NCBI RefSeq assembly: GCF_023155275.1
Contig: NZ_JALMUV010000037.1
Span: 22,394 to 86,393, forward strand
Direction of reading: 5' to 3'
Length of the DNA: 64,000 nt
DNA from: Streptomyces rhizoryzae
Lineage (GTDB): Bacteria > Actinomycetota > Actinomycetes > Streptomycetales > Streptomycetaceae
In this document: in pieces, positions 25,369 to 34,480 of the stretch
How positions within the stretch are numbered: the stretch's first letter is position 1
How the letters are laid out: each line of letters begins with the position of its first letter
Notes under the pieces: generated by a model
What the model saw: only the letters and a program-made list of their open reading frames with translations
Told to the model about the DNA's origin: nothing
Databases searched by the model: none
Program-made: the position numbers and the translations under genes

Positions 25369-27498
25369 CTACGCGGGGACGCTCGCGACGCCGGGGGCGA
25401 GGAACTTCTTGCCGGTCACCCGCTCCGAGACGCCCTCGCGGTCCAGGTACGGCGTGATGCCGCCCAGGTGGAAGGGCCAGCCGGCGCCGGTGATCAGGCA
25501 CAGGTCGATGTCCTGCGCCTCGGCCACCACGCCCTCGTCCAGCATCAGGCGGATCTCCTGCGCGACGGCGTCCAGCACCCGGTCGCGGACCTGCTCCTCG
25601 GTCAGCACGGTGTCGCCCTGCTTCAGCAGCGCGGCGACCTCCGGGTCCAGCTCCGGGGCGCCGGAGTCGTAGACGTAGAAGCCGCGCTTGCCGGCCTCCA
25701 CGACCGCCTTGAGGTTGGGGGAGACCGTGAAGCGGTCCGGGAACGCGCCGTGCAGCGTCTCCGAGACGTGCAGGCCGATCGCCGGGCCGACCAGCTCCAG
25801 CAGCACCAGCGGGGACATCGGCAGCCCGAGCGGCTCGACGGCCCGCTCGGCGGTGGCCACCGGGGTGCCCTCGTCGATGACGTTCTGGATCTCGCCCATG
25901 AAGCGGGTCAGGATGCGGTTGACGACGAACGCCGGGGCGTCCTTCACCAGCACCGCGGTCTTCTTCAGCGACTTGGCGACCGCGAAGGCGGTGGCCAGCG
26001 ACGCGTCGTCGGTCTTCTCGGCCCGGACGATCTCCAGCAGCGGCAGGATCGCGACGGGGTTGAAGAAGTGGAAGCCCACGACCCGCTCGGGGTGCTTCAG
26101 CTTCGAGGCCATCTCGGTGACCGACAGCGAGGAGGTGTTGGTGGCGAGCACGGCGTGCTCCGGCACGACCGCCTCGACCTCCGCGAACACCTGCTGCTTG
26201 ACGCCCATCTCCTCGAAGACGGCCTCGATGACGAAGTCCGCGTCGCCGAACGCCGCGGCCTTGTCGAGGTGGCCGCTGACCAGGCCCTTGAGGCGGTTCG
26301 CCTTGTCCTGGTTGATCCGGCCCTTGAGCAGCAGCTTGTCGACCTCGCCGTGGACGTACGCCACGCCCTTGTCGATACGGGCCTGGTCGATGTCGGTGAG
26401 GACGACCGGCACCTCCAGGCGGCGCGCGAAGAGCAGGGCCAGCTGTGAGGCCATCAGGCCGGCGCCGACCACGCCGACCTTGGTGACCGGCCGGGCCAGC
26501 GACTTGTCCGGCGCACCGGCCGGCCGCTTGGCGCGCTTCTGCACGAGGTTGAACGCGTAGATGCCGGCGCGTAGTTCGCCGCCCATGATGAGGTCGGCCA
26601 GCGCCTGGTCCTCGGCGTCGAAGCCCTGCCGCAGGTCGCCGTTCTTGGCGGCGGCGATGATGTCCAGCGCGCGGTAGGCGGCCGGGGCCGCGCCGTGCAC
26701 CTTGCCGTCCGCGATCGCCCGGCCGCGCTGGACGGCCGCGTCCCACGCCTCGCCGCGGTCGACCTCGGGGCGGGAGACCTCGGTGGCGCCGGTCAGCACC
26801 GCCGCGGTCCAGTCCAGCGACCGCTCCAGGAAGTCCGCGCCCTCGAACAGCGCGTCGGCGATGCCGAGGTCGAAGACCTGCTGCCCCTTGAGCTGCTTGT
26901 TCTGGTTGAGGGAGTTCTCGATGATGACCGAGACGGCCTTGTCGGCGCCGATGAGGTTCGGCAGCAGCGTGCAGCCGCCCCAGCCGGGCACCAGACCCAG
27001 GAACACCTCGGGCAGCGAGAACGCCGGCAGCGCCTTGGACACCGTGCGGTAGGTGCAGTGCAGACCGACCTCGACCCCGCCGCCCATGGCCGCGCCGTTG
27101 TAGTACGCGAAGGTCGGCACGGCCAGCCCTGCCAGCCGCTTGAAGACGTCGTGGCCGCCCTTGCCGATGGCCAGCGCGTCCTCGTGCCGCCCCAGCAGCT
27201 CGACGCCCTTGAGGTCGGCGCCGACCGCGAAGATGAACGGCTTGCCGGTGATGCCGACGCCGGTGACGGCGCCCTCCGCGGCCTCCTTCTCGACCTGGTC
27301 GATGGCGGCGTTGAGGTTCGCCAGCGACTGCGGGCCGAAGGTGGTCGGCTTGGTGTGGTCCAGGCCGTTGTCCAGCGTGATCAGCGCGAACCGGCCCGCG
27401 CCCCGGGGGAGGTCGAGGTGGCGCACGTGCGCCTGGGTGACGACCTCGTCGGGGAACAGCTCGGCCGCACCCTTCAACAGCTCAGCGGTCGTGGTCAC
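25369..27498 (-). CDS. fadB: Fatty acid oxidation complex alpha subunit (enoyl-CoA hydratase / 3-hydroxyacyl-CoA dehydrogenase)
   Basis: 709 aa. The N-terminal crotonase domain (about 15-300) has the oxyanion region ADLKGVELL and GAAMGGGVEVGLHCTYR, with the second catalytic region SLPEVFLGLVPGWGG. The NAD-binding domain follows (VGVVGAGLMASQLALLFA, about 325), with ATNTSSLSVTEMA and the catalytic His in VVGFHFFNPVAILPLLEIV, and a C-terminal HAD helical domain. It performs steps two and three of beta-oxidation and partners the thiolase FadA. Its GTG start overlaps the fadA stop (GTGA), so the genes are coupled. Confidence 0.95.
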   Translation of the reverse strand: MTTTAELLKGAAELFPDEVVTQAHVRHLDLPRGAGRFALITLDNGLDHTKPTTFGPQSLANLNAAIDQVEKEAAEGAVTGVGITGKPFIFAVGADLKGVELLGRHEDALAIGKGGHDVFKRLAGLAVPTFAYYNGAAMGGGVEVGLHCTYRTVSKALPAFSLPEVFLGLVPGWGGCTLLPNLIGADKAVSVIIENSLNQNKQLKGQQVFDLGIADALFEGADFLERSLDWTAAVLTGATEVSRPEVDRGEAWDAAVQRGRAIADGKVHGAAPAAYRALDIIAAAKNGDLRQGFDAEDQALADLIMGGELRAGIYAFNLVQKRAKRPAGAPDKSLARPVTKVGVVGAGLMASQLALLFARRLEVPVVLTDIDQARIDKGVAYVHGEVDKLLLKGRINQDKANRLKGLVSGHLDKAAAFGDADFVIEAVFEEMGVKQQVFAEVEAVVPEHAVLATNTSSLSVTEMASKLKHPERVVGFHFFNPVAILPLLEIVRAEKTDDASLATAFAVAKSLKKTAVLVKDAPAFVVNRILTRFMGEIQNVIDEGTPVATAERAVEPLGLPMSPLVLLELVGPAIGLHVSETLHGAFPDRFTVSPNLKAVVEAGKRGFYVYDSGAPELDPEVAALLKQGDTVLTEEQVRDRVLDAVAQEIRLMLDEGVVAEAQDIDLCLITGAGWPFHLGGITPYLDREGVSERVTGKKFLAPGVASVPA

Positions 27499-28715
27499 TT
27501 GCCTGCCCCCTCGAAGTGCGGGTTCTCCCAGATAACGGTGCCGCCCATGCCGAAGCCGACGCACATGGTGGTGATGCCGTAGCGGACGTGCGGCTGCTCC
27601 TCGAACTGCCGCGCCAGCTGCGTCATCAGGCGCACGCCGGACGACGCCAGCGGGTGGCCGAAGGCGATCGCGCCGCCGTACTGGTTGACCCGCGGGTCGT
27701 CGTCGGCGATGCCGTAGTGGTCGAGCAGCGAGAGCACCTGGACGGCGAACGCCTCGTTGATCTCGAACAGGCCGATGTCGTCGATCGTCAGACCGGCCTT
27801 GGCCAGCGCCTTCTCGGTCGCCGGGACCGGGCCGATGCCCATCACCTCGGGCTCGACACCGGCGAACGCGTAGTCCACCAGCCGCATCTTGACCGGCAGG
27901 CCCAGCTCGCGGGCGACGTCCTCGGCGGCGATCAGCGAGGCGGTGGCGCCGTCGTTGAGGCCGGCGGCGTTGCCCGCCGTGACCCGGCCGTGCGGGCGGA
28001 ACGGGGTCTTCAGACCGGCCAGATTCTCCAGCGTGGTGCCCGGGCGCATCGGCTCGTCGGCGGTGGCCAGGCCCCAGCCGGTCTCGCCGCCCTCGGGGTT
28101 GGTGCGGCGCACCGAGATCGGCACCAGGTCGGCCTGGATCTTGCCGTCGACGTACGCCTTGGCGGCCTTCTCCTGGCTGCGCACCGCGTACTCGTCGGCG
28201 CGCTGCTTGGTCAGGTGCGGCAGCCGGTCGTGGAGGTTCTCCGCCGTCATGCCCATGAAGAGCGCGGACTGGTCGACCAGCTTCTCCGACACGAAGCGGG
28301 GGTTGGGATCCACGCCCTCGCCCATCGGGTGCCGGCCCATGTGCTCGACACCGCCGGCCACGGCGATGTCGTACGCGCCGAAGGCCACCCCGCCGGCGAC
28401 GCTGGTCACCGCGGTCATCGCACCGGCGCACATCCGGTCGACCGAGAAGCCGGGCACCGACTGCGGCAGCCCCGCCAGGATGGCGGCCGTGCGGCCCAGG
28501 GTCAGGCCCTGGTCGCCGATCTGGGTGGTGGCGGCGAGGGCGACCTCGTCGATCCGGGCCGGGTCCAGGTCCGGGTTGCGGCGCAGCAGCTCCCGGATGC
28601 ACTTGACGACCAGGTCGTCGGCGCGGGTCTCGTGGTAAATGCCCTTCGGGCCCGCCTTGCCGAACGGGGTGCGGACGCCGTCGACGAAGACGACGTCCCT
28701 AGCGGTACGAGGCAC
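27495..28715 (-). CDS. fadA: Acetyl-CoA acyltransferase (3-ketoacyl-CoA thiolase)
   Basis: 406 aa thiolase completing beta-oxidation. Nucleophilic Cys in VDRMCAGAMTAV, His in the GGAIAFGHPLASSG loop, and the second Cys in TTMCVGFGMGGTVI are all present. NAAGLNDGATASL is the conserved substrate-loop motif. GTG 28715 follows AGGAGAG; an upstream in-frame ATG lacks an RBS. First gene of fadAB, with a candidate operator about 70 bp upstream. Confidence 0.95.
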   Translation of the reverse strand: MPRTARDVVFVDGVRTPFGKAGPKGIYHETRADDLVVKCIRELLRRNPDLDPARIDEVALAATTQIGDQGLTLGRTAAILAGLPQSVPGFSVDRMCAGAMTAVTSVAGGVAFGAYDIAVAGGVEHMGRHPMGEGVDPNPRFVSEKLVDQSALFMGMTAENLHDRLPHLTKQRADEYAVRSQEKAAKAYVDGKIQADLVPISVRRTNPEGGETGWGLATADEPMRPGTTLENLAGLKTPFRPHGRVTAGNAAGLNDGATASLIAAEDVARELGLPVKMRLVDYAFAGVEPEVMGIGPVPATEKALAKAGLTIDDIGLFEINEAFAVQVLSLLDHYGIADDDPRVNQYGGAIAFGHPLASSGVRLMTQLARQFEEQPHVRYGITTMCVGFGMGGTVIWENPHFEGAGK

Positions 28716-28784
28716 GTTGGCTCTCCTCCAGGTGCGGGATGGCACTGCTGCGGGCGCGCCCCGGAGGACGCGTCACACGCCCAT

Positions 28785-28800
28785 GCTACTTACGGGTAAC
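28785..28800 (-). promoter_or_regulatory. Candidate operator upstream of fadAB
   Basis: Read toward fadA the sequence is GTTACCCGTAAGTAGC, an imperfect inverted repeat (GTTAC-N6-GTAGC) in the promoter interval about 70 bp upstream of the start. GTTAC...GTAAC-like repeats are plausible sites for TetR-type fatty-acid regulators. The regulator is not in this window. Confidence 0.35.
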
Positions 28801-28879
28801 CACGCTGCACACCCCCCTCGCCCGGAGCGGTGAACGTCACACCGGCGGGTGGCCGGAAGCCGCCGGTGCGCGGACGCGA

Positions 28880-28919
28880 ACGGCCCCGGTCGTGCCCGTG
28901 GGGGCGCGGCCGGGGCCGT
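28880..28919 (-). terminator. Terminator hairpin after rnd
   Basis: ACGGCCCCGG pairs perfectly with CCGGGGCCGT around a 20-nt GC-rich loop, 25 bp past the rnd stop on the reverse strand. Confidence 0.65.
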
Positions 28920-28943
28920 GCGGGCCGCCGGAGCGGGGCCGGG

Positions 28944-30218
28944 TCAGGAGCCGTTGGCCACCAGGGCCTCGGTGAGGGCCGGCGTGACCAGTTCGACCTG
29001 CCAGGGACGGGCGCCGTGGCCGGCGAGGACGGCGGCGACCGTCTCCGGGGTCGGACCGGCCGGCGGCTCCCAGCACAGCCGGCGGACCGTATCGGGGGTG
29101 ATGAGGTTCTCCTGCGGGAGGTTCAGCCGCTCGGCGAGCGCCGTCACCGCCGCCCGCGCGGCGGTCAGCCGGGCCGCCGCGGCCGGGTCCTTGTCGGCCC
29201 ACGCGCGGGGCGGCGGGGGGCCGTTGAGCGGCTGGCCGGGCTGCGGCAGCTCGCTGTCCGGCAGCGCCCGGGCGCGGTCCACGGCGGCCTGCCACTGCTC
29301 CAGCTGGCGCCGGCCCATCCGGTGCCCGAAGCCGGGCAGCGCGGCCAGCGCGTGGGTGTTCGGCGGCAGGCCGAGCGCCGCCTCGATGATGGCGGCGTCG
29401 CCCAGCACCTTGCCGGGCGAGACGTCGCGCCGCTGGGCGACCTGGTCGCGCAGCGTCCACAGCTCCCGCACCACCGCCATCTGCCGGCGCCGGCGCACCT
29501 TGTGCATACCGGACGTGCGGCGCCAGGGATCCTTGCGGGGCGGCGGCGGGGGAGCGGCGGCGATCGCGGCGAACTCCTGCCGGGCCCACTCCAGCTTCCC
29601 CTGCCGGGCCAGCTCCTCCTCCAGCGCGTCCCGCAGGTCCACCAGCAGCTCCACGTCGAGCGCGGCGTAGCGCAGCCAGGGCTCGGGCAGCGGGCGGGTG
29701 GACCAGTCGACGGCGGAGTGGCCCTTCTCCAGGGCGTAGCCGAGGACGTTCTCCACCATGGCGCCCAGGCCGACCCGGGCGAAACCGGCCAGCCGCCCGG
29801 CCAGCTCGGTGTCGAACAGCCGGTCCGGGACCATCCCTATGTCGCGCAGGCAGGGCAGGTCCTGGGTGGCGGCGTGCAGCACCCACTCGGCACCGGAGAT
29901 CGCCTCGCCGAGCGCGGACAGGTCGGGCACGCCGACCGGGTCGATCAGGACGCTGCCGGCGCCCTCGCGGCGCAGCTGGACGAGGTAGGCGCGCTGGCCG
30001 TAGCGGTAGCCCGAGGCGCGCTCGGCATCCACCGCGACCGGGCCGCGGCCCGCCGCGAAGGCGGCGACGACCTCGGCGAACGCCTCGGGCGTCGCGGTCA
30101 CCGGGGGGATGCCCTCGCGGGGTTCCAGTAGGGGTACCGGCGCCGGTCGGGAATCCGGAGGCGATTCTCCGGGTGCTCGCAGTGTCGTGTCTGCTGCGGT
30201 CTTTTGGGCGTCGGTCAC
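28944..30218 (-). CDS. rnd: Ribonuclease D-like 3'-5' exoribonuclease with HRDC domain
   Basis: 424 aa. The DEDDy exonuclease domain spans about residues 40-215: ExoI Asp/Glu in VAVDAERASGYRYGQRAYLVQL, ExoII Asp in WVLHAATQDLPCL, and the ExoIII Tyr/Asp in LRYAALDVELLVDL. An HRDC helical domain follows (about 240-320, RRRRQMAVVRELWTLRDQVA). The last 100 residues are a second helical domain. RNase D trims tRNA and other stable RNA 3' ends. GTG 30218 gives the full exonuclease domain. Single-gene unit flanked by terminators. Confidence 0.93.
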   Translation of the reverse strand: MTDAQKTAADTTLRAPGESPPDSRPAPVPLLEPREGIPPVTATPEAFAEVVAAFAAGRGPVAVDAERASGYRYGQRAYLVQLRREGAGSVLIDPVGVPDLSALGEAISGAEWVLHAATQDLPCLRDIGMVPDRLFDTELAGRLAGFARVGLGAMVENVLGYALEKGHSAVDWSTRPLPEPWLRYAALDVELLVDLRDALEEELARQGKLEWARQEFAAIAAAPPPPPRKDPWRRTSGMHKVRRRRQMAVVRELWTLRDQVAQRRDVSPGKVLGDAAIIEAALGLPPNTHALAALPGFGHRMGRRQLEQWQAAVDRARALPDSELPQPGQPLNGPPPPRAWADKDPAAAARLTAARAAVTALAERLNLPQENLITPDTVRRLCWEPPAGPTPETVAAVLAGHGARPWQVELVTPALTEALVANGS

Positions 30219-30245
30219 CAGTCAAGGGTATCTGTGGATGCGCGT

Positions 30246-30277
30246 CGCCCGTCGGGGGAATCTTCCCTCGACGGGCG
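30246..30277 (-). terminator. Terminator hairpin after the response-regulator gene
   Basis: A 14-bp stem with one mismatch (CGCCCGTCGGGGGA against TCCCTCGACGGGCG) and a 4-nt loop, between the response regulator stop and the rnd start. Confidence 0.75.
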
Positions 30278-30300
30278 GGACGGGGCGTGCGGTGGGGTTT

Positions 30301-30963
30301 TCAGTGGATGATGCCGGTGCGCAGCGCGACCGCGACCATTCCGGCGCGGTCGCCGGTGCCGAGCTTGCGCGCGATCCGCGCGAGGTGGCTCTTCACGGTC
30401 AGTGCGGACAGTCCCATCGAGACGCCGATCGCCTTGTTGGACTGGCCCTCCGCCACCAGCCGCAACACCTCGACCTCGCGTCCGGACAGCTCGCGGTAGC
30501 CGCCGGGGTGGCCCGGGGCGCCGGGCGGGCGGCGCTGCATCCGGGCGGCGTTGGCGCCGATCGGGGCGGCGCCCGGCCGGCCCGGCAGGCCGAGGTTGGT
30601 GCGGGTGCCGGTGACGACGTAGCCCTTGACGCCGCCGGCCAGCGCGTTGCGCACGGCGCCGATGTCGTCCGCGGCGGAGAGCGCGAGCCCGTTGGGCCAG
30701 CCGGCCGCCCGGGTCTCGGACAGCAGGGTCAGACCGGAGCCGTCGGGAAGGTGGACGTCGGCGACGCAGATGTCGCGCGGGTTGCCGACGCGGGGGCGGG
30801 CCTCCGCGATGGACGACGCCTCGATCACGTCGCGGACGCCGAGCGCCCACAGGTGACGGGTGACGGTGGAGCGGACGCGGGGGTCGGCCACGACGACCAT
30901 GGCGGTCGGCTTGTTCGGGCGGTAGGCGACCAGGCTCGAAGGCTGCTCAAGGAGAACTGACAC
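30301..30963 (-). CDS. Atypical response regulator with LuxR-type HTH
   Basis: 220 aa. Residues about 20-125 are a receiver-like domain. It retains an Asp on the third strand (VADVHLPDGSG) but has a single Asp (VVVADPRV) in place of the acidic pair and a Thr where the conserved Lys should be (GYVVTGT). The C-terminal GerE/LuxR HTH (ELSGREVEVLRLVAEGQSNKAIGVSMGLSALTVKSHLARI) is intact. No kinase gene adjoins, so it is an orphan, in the style of the atypical WhiI/BldM regulators. GTG 30963 follows AGGAGG. Conventional phosphorylation control is doubtful. Confidence 0.9.
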   Translation of the reverse strand: MSVLLEQPSSLVAYRPNKPTAMVVVADPRVRSTVTRHLWALGVRDVIEASSIAEARPRVGNPRDICVADVHLPDGSGLTLLSETRAAGWPNGLALSAADDIGAVRNALAGGVKGYVVTGTRTNLGLPGRPGAAPIGANAARMQRRPPGAPGHPGGYRELSGREVEVLRLVAEGQSNKAIGVSMGLSALTVKSHLARIARKLGTGDRAGMVAVALRTGIIH

Positions 30964-31239
30964 CGGGCCTCCTGGGGAGTGGCGGGGGACGGAAGCCGGC
31001 TGGGGAAAGCCGGAATGATCCGTGTTTGAAGGGTCACTGACCTCTTCGGCAGCAATCCGGCGGGACTTTAGAGTTTGATCACGATTTAGTTAGGGGCAAT
31101 TCGGGCAAATCGGATGCGTGAGCGATCAAGGTGAGCACGCAGTGCACCTCGAGGTGATCACAGGCGTACGGAAACGACGAAGCGCCGCGCACCGGGACAA
31201 CCCGGACACGCGGCGCTCGGTCGTCGCCGTGCCTGCGGC
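30964..31239. other. AT-richer intergenic region upstream of the orphan response regulator
   Basis: This 276-bp gap holds the probable response-regulator promoter: 31030-31120 is unusually AT-rich for this genome (TTTAGAGTTTGATCACG and GATTTAGTTAGG). The perfect 12-bp palindrome CACCTCGAGGTG lies at 31145-31156. The terminator of the DUF3000 gene is at its right side. No gene seen. Confidence 0.6.
31175..31226 (-). terminator. Terminator hairpin after the DUF3000 gene
   Basis: CGACGAAGCGCCGCG pairs with CGCGGCGCT-CGG-TCGTCG around a 19-nt loop, with a 3-nt bulge on one side, starting 14 bp past the stop. Confidence 0.7.
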
Positions 31240-31896
31240 TCAGCGGGCCTGCGGACCGCGGCGCTGCGGCAGCGGCACCACGCCGCCGTGCGGGGACGGG
31301 TCGAGCGGCGCCGGCGGCAGCCCGGCCACCTGGCACAGCAGATCGCACCAGGCCGCCAGGTGCGCCGCCAGGTCCGGCACCCCGCCCGGCCCCTCGGCCG
31401 GCGTCCACGACGCCCGGATCTCGATCTGGGTGGCCGGCTCCCGCGCCGCCAGCCCGCCGAAGTAGTGCGACCCGGCCCGGGTGACCGTCCCGCTCGGCGC
31501 CCCGTAGCGCACCCCGCGCGCCTCCAGCGCCCCGGTCAGCCAGGACCATGACACGTCCGGAAGCAGCGGATCGGTGCCCATCTCCGGCTCCAGCTCCGCC
31601 CGGGCCAGCGTCACCACCCGGAACGTGCCCTGCCAGGTCTCGTCGCCGGCCGGCTGGTGCAGCACCACCAGCCGCCCGTCCGCCAGGTCCCGGTCCTCCC
31701 CGTCCGCCCCCGCGCCGCGCTCCACCACCGTCGCCTCCAGCGCGTACGCGTACGGGGCGAGCCGTTTCGGGGCGGGTGTCGGGCCGGTCTCGATCTCCGG
31801 CCGCAGTCGTGCCGCGCGGAGCGCCTCGACCGCCTGACGGAAGGGGATCGGGGTCTCGTCCGCGCTGTCCGCGAGGTGTTCGTGAGCCGCAGCCAT
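31240..31896 (-). CDS. DUF3000 domain protein
   Basis: 218 aa, an actinobacterial protein of unknown function. Recognisable DUF3000 features are PIPFRQAVEALRAARLRPEIE near the N-terminus, RLAPYAYALEATV, then LLPDVSWSWLTGALEARG and ATQIEIRASWTP followed by DLAAHLAAWCDLLCQVAGLPP at the C-terminus. No signal peptide or membrane segment. It is divergent from hemE across 102 bp, a pairing I recall as conserved in Streptomyces; whether it touches heme metabolism is unknown. Confidence 0.88.
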   Translation of the reverse strand: MAAAHEHLADSADETPIPFRQAVEALRAARLRPEIETGPTPAPKRLAPYAYALEATVVERGAGADGEDRDLADGRLVVLHQPAGDETWQGTFRVVTLARAELEPEMGTDPLLPDVSWSWLTGALEARGVRYGAPSGTVTRAGSHYFGGLAAREPATQIEIRASWTPAEGPGGVPDLAAHLAAWCDLLCQVAGLPPAPLDPSPHGGVVPLPQRRGPQAR

Positions 31897-31998
31897 GCCC
31901 GGAAGGGTAGGCGGAAGACGGCGCTCATACGGGGAGGACACCCGGTGCGCGCGTCGCCCATTCGGAGCTGTCGCCGGGCGCATGCGAAGATTTGCCGC

Positions 31999-33066
31999 GT
32001 GAGCGCCAACGACGCCCCTACGGGCCAGCAGCAGACCGCTACGTACGACTCGGCATTCCTGCGGGCGTGCCGGCGCGAACCGGTGCCGCACACGCCGGTG
32101 TGGTTCATGCGCCAGGCCGGCCGTTCGCTGCCCGAGTACCGCAAGGTCCGCGAGGGCATCGCGATGCTCGACTCCTGCATGCGCCCCGAGCTGGTCACCG
32201 AGATCACGCTCCAGCCCGTCCGCCGGCACGGCGTGGACGCCGCCATCTACTTCAGCGACATCGTGGTGCCCCTGAAGGCCATCGGCGTCGACCTGGACAT
32301 CAAGCCCGGCGTCGGCCCGGTGGTGGAGAACCCCGTCCGCACCCGCGCCGACCTGGAGCGGCTGCGCCCGCTGGACCCCTCCGACGTCCCCTACGTCACC
32401 GAGGCCATCGGCCTGCTGACCCGCGAGCTGGGGGCCACCCCCCTGATCGGCTTCGCCGGCGCCCCCTTCACGCTCGCCAGCTACCTCGTCGAGGGCGGCC
32501 CGTCCCGCAACCACGAGAACACCAAGGCCCTGATGTACGGCGACCCGCAGCTGTGGGCCGACCTGCTCGACCGGCTCGCGGACATCACCGCCGCCTTCCT
32601 CAAGGTCCAGATCGAGGCCGGCGCCGCCGCCGTGCAGCTCTTCGACTCCTGGGTCGGCGCGCTCGCCCCGGCCGACTACCGGCGCGCGGTCCTGCCGGCC
32701 TCCGCCAAGGTCTTCGACGCGGTCGCCTCCTACGGCGTCCCGCGGATCCACTTCGGCGTCGGCACCGGCGAACTCCTCGGCCTGCTGGGCGAGGCCGGCG
32801 CGGACGTGGTCGGCGCGGACTGGCGGGTGCCGCTGGACGAGGCGGCCCGCCGGGTCGGCCCCGGCAAGGCGCTCCAGGGCAACCTCGACCCGGCCGTGCT
32901 CTTCGCCCCCCGCGAGGCCGTCGAGACCAAGGCCCGCGAGGTCCTGGACGCGGCCGCCGGCCTGCCCGGCCACGTCTTCAACCTCGGCCACGGCGTGCTG
33001 CCGAACACCGACCCGGACGCGCTGACCCGCCTCGTGGAGTACGTCCACACGCAGACCGCGCGCTGA
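31999..33066 (+). CDS. hemE: Uroporphyrinogen decarboxylase
   Basis: 355 aa, normal length. It decarboxylates the four acetate side chains of uroporphyrinogen III to give coproporphyrinogen III. Signature 1 (PVWFMRQAGRSLPEYR) and signature 2 (IGFAGAPFTLASYLVEGG) are intact, with the catalytic Asp in IYFSDIVVPL. GTG 31999 gives the family length, but the RBS is weak, so translation may begin on a nearly leaderless transcript. Its product feeds HemG and HemQ encoded at 39.5-41.7 kb. Confidence 0.96.
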   Translation: MSANDAPTGQQQTATYDSAFLRACRREPVPHTPVWFMRQAGRSLPEYRKVREGIAMLDSCMRPELVTEITLQPVRRHGVDAAIYFSDIVVPLKAIGVDLDIKPGVGPVVENPVRTRADLERLRPLDPSDVPYVTEAIGLLTRELGATPLIGFAGAPFTLASYLVEGGPSRNHENTKALMYGDPQLWADLLDRLADITAAFLKVQIEAGAAAVQLFDSWVGALAPADYRRAVLPASAKVFDAVASYGVPRIHFGVGTGELLGLLGEAGADVVGADWRVPLDEAARRVGPGKALQGNLDPAVLFAPREAVETKAREVLDAAAGLPGHVFNLGHGVLPNTDPDALTRLVEYVHTQTAR

Positions 33067-33094
33067 CCGGCGGCGGGGGCGCGGCCCGCAGGGG

Positions 33095-34480
33095 TCAGGC
33101 CCCCGCCTCCCGCACCGCCGCGGCGGCCTTGCGGGCGGCCACCAGGACCGGGTCCCACACCGGCGAGAACGGCGGGGCGTAGCCCAGGTCCAGCGCGGTC
33201 ATCTGCTCCACGGTCATCCCGGCGGTGAGCGCCACCGCGGCGACGTCCACCCGCTTCCCGGCGCCCTCCCGCCCGACGATCTGCACCCCCAGCAGGCGGC
33301 CGGTGCGCCGCTCGGCGAGCATCTTCACGTGCATCGGGCGGGCGCCGGGGTAGTAGCCGGCGCGGCTGGTCGACTCGACGGTGACGGCGACGAACCGCAG
33401 CCCCGCCGCCTCGGCCTGGCGCTCCAGCAGCCCGGTGCGGGCGATCTCCAGGTCGCAGACCTTGCTCACCGCGGTGCCCACGACCCCGGGGAAGGTCGCG
33501 TAGCCGCCGGCCACGTTGGCGCCGATGACCTGGCCGTGCTTGTTGGCGTGGGTGCCCAGCGGGATGTGCCGGGGCTCGCCGGTGACCAGGTCGCGCACCT
33601 CGACGCAGTCGCCGCCGGCCCAGAGGTGCTCCTGCCCGGCGACCCGCAGCGCCAGGTCCGTGCGCAGCCCCCCGGACGCGCCCAGCGGCAGCCCGGCCGC
33701 CTCGGCCAGCGAGGTCTCCGGGCGCACGCCCATCCCCAGGACGACCGCGTCGGCCGGGTACTCGGCGTCCTCGGTGACCACCGCGCGGGCCCGTCCGCCC
33801 TCCCCGGTCAGCACCTCGGTGACCCGGGCGCCGGTCACCACCTCGATGCCCATACCGCACATCGCGGTGTGCACCAGCGCGCCCATGTCCGGGTCGAGCG
33901 TGGACATCGGCTGGTCGCTCTGCTCCAGCACCGTCACCGAGAAGCCGCGGTGGACCAGCGCCTCGGCCATCTCCACGCCGATGTAGCCGGCACCGATGAC
34001 CACCGCCCGGCGGCCCGGCGCCCCCTGGAGCCCGTGCAGCACCGCCTGCCCGTCGTCCAGCGTCTGCACCCCGTACACCCCCGGGGCGTCGATGCCCGGC
34101 AGCGGCGGGCGCAGCGGCCGCGCTCCGGTGGCGATCACCAGCTTGTCGAAGCCGGTCCACTCCTCCCGGCCGCCGTCGTCCAGCGCCCGGGTGCGCACCC
34201 GGCCCTTGTCCAGGTCGAGGGCGGTGACCTCGGTGCGCAGCCGCAGGTCGATGTCCCGGGCCCGGTGCTCCTCGGCGGTCCGCGCGATCAGCGCGTCCGG
34301 CCCGTCCACCGCGCCGCCGACCCAGTAGGGGATCCCGCACGCCGAGTACGAGGTGAAGTGGCCCCGCTCGAACGCCGTGATGCGCAGCGCGTCCGGCCCC
34401 TTCAGGCGGCGGGCCTGCGACGCGGCGGCCATCCCCGCCGCGTCCCCACCGATGACCACCAGCCGCTCCGGCACCGCCAT
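33095..34480 (-). CDS. FAD-dependent pyridine nucleotide-disulfide oxidoreductase (CoA-disulfide reductase/NADH oxidase type)
   Basis: 461 aa. The N-terminal FAD motif is VVIGGDAAGMAAASQARR. The single redox Cys lies in FTSYSACGIPYWVGG, the SxxxCG pattern of CoA-disulfide reductases and NADH oxidases. NAD-binding RRAVVIGAGYIGVEMAEAL, ATG (VIATGARPLRPP), and FAD-binding GGDCVEVRDLV follow, with a C-terminal dimerisation domain including SRAGYYPGARPMHVKM. GGGAGG precedes the ATG. It may recycle low-molecular-weight disulfides or reduce oxygen; the sequence cannot separate these. Confidence 0.9.
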   Translation of the reverse strand: MAVPERLVVIGGDAAGMAAASQARRLKGPDALRITAFERGHFTSYSACGIPYWVGGAVDGPDALIARTAEEHRARDIDLRLRTEVTALDLDKGRVRTRALDDGGREEWTGFDKLVIATGARPLRPPLPGIDAPGVYGVQTLDDGQAVLHGLQGAPGRRAVVIGAGYIGVEMAEALVHRGFSVTVLEQSDQPMSTLDPDMGALVHTAMCGMGIEVVTGARVTEVLTGEGGRARAVVTEDAEYPADAVVLGMGVRPETSLAEAAGLPLGASGGLRTDLALRVAGQEHLWAGGDCVEVRDLVTGEPRHIPLGTHANKHGQVIGANVAGGYATFPGVVGTAVSKVCDLEIARTGLLERQAEAAGLRFVAVTVESTSRAGYYPGARPMHVKMLAERRTGRLLGVQIVGREGAGKRVDVAAVALTAGMTVEQMTALDLGYAPPFSPVWDPVLVAARKAAAAVREAGA

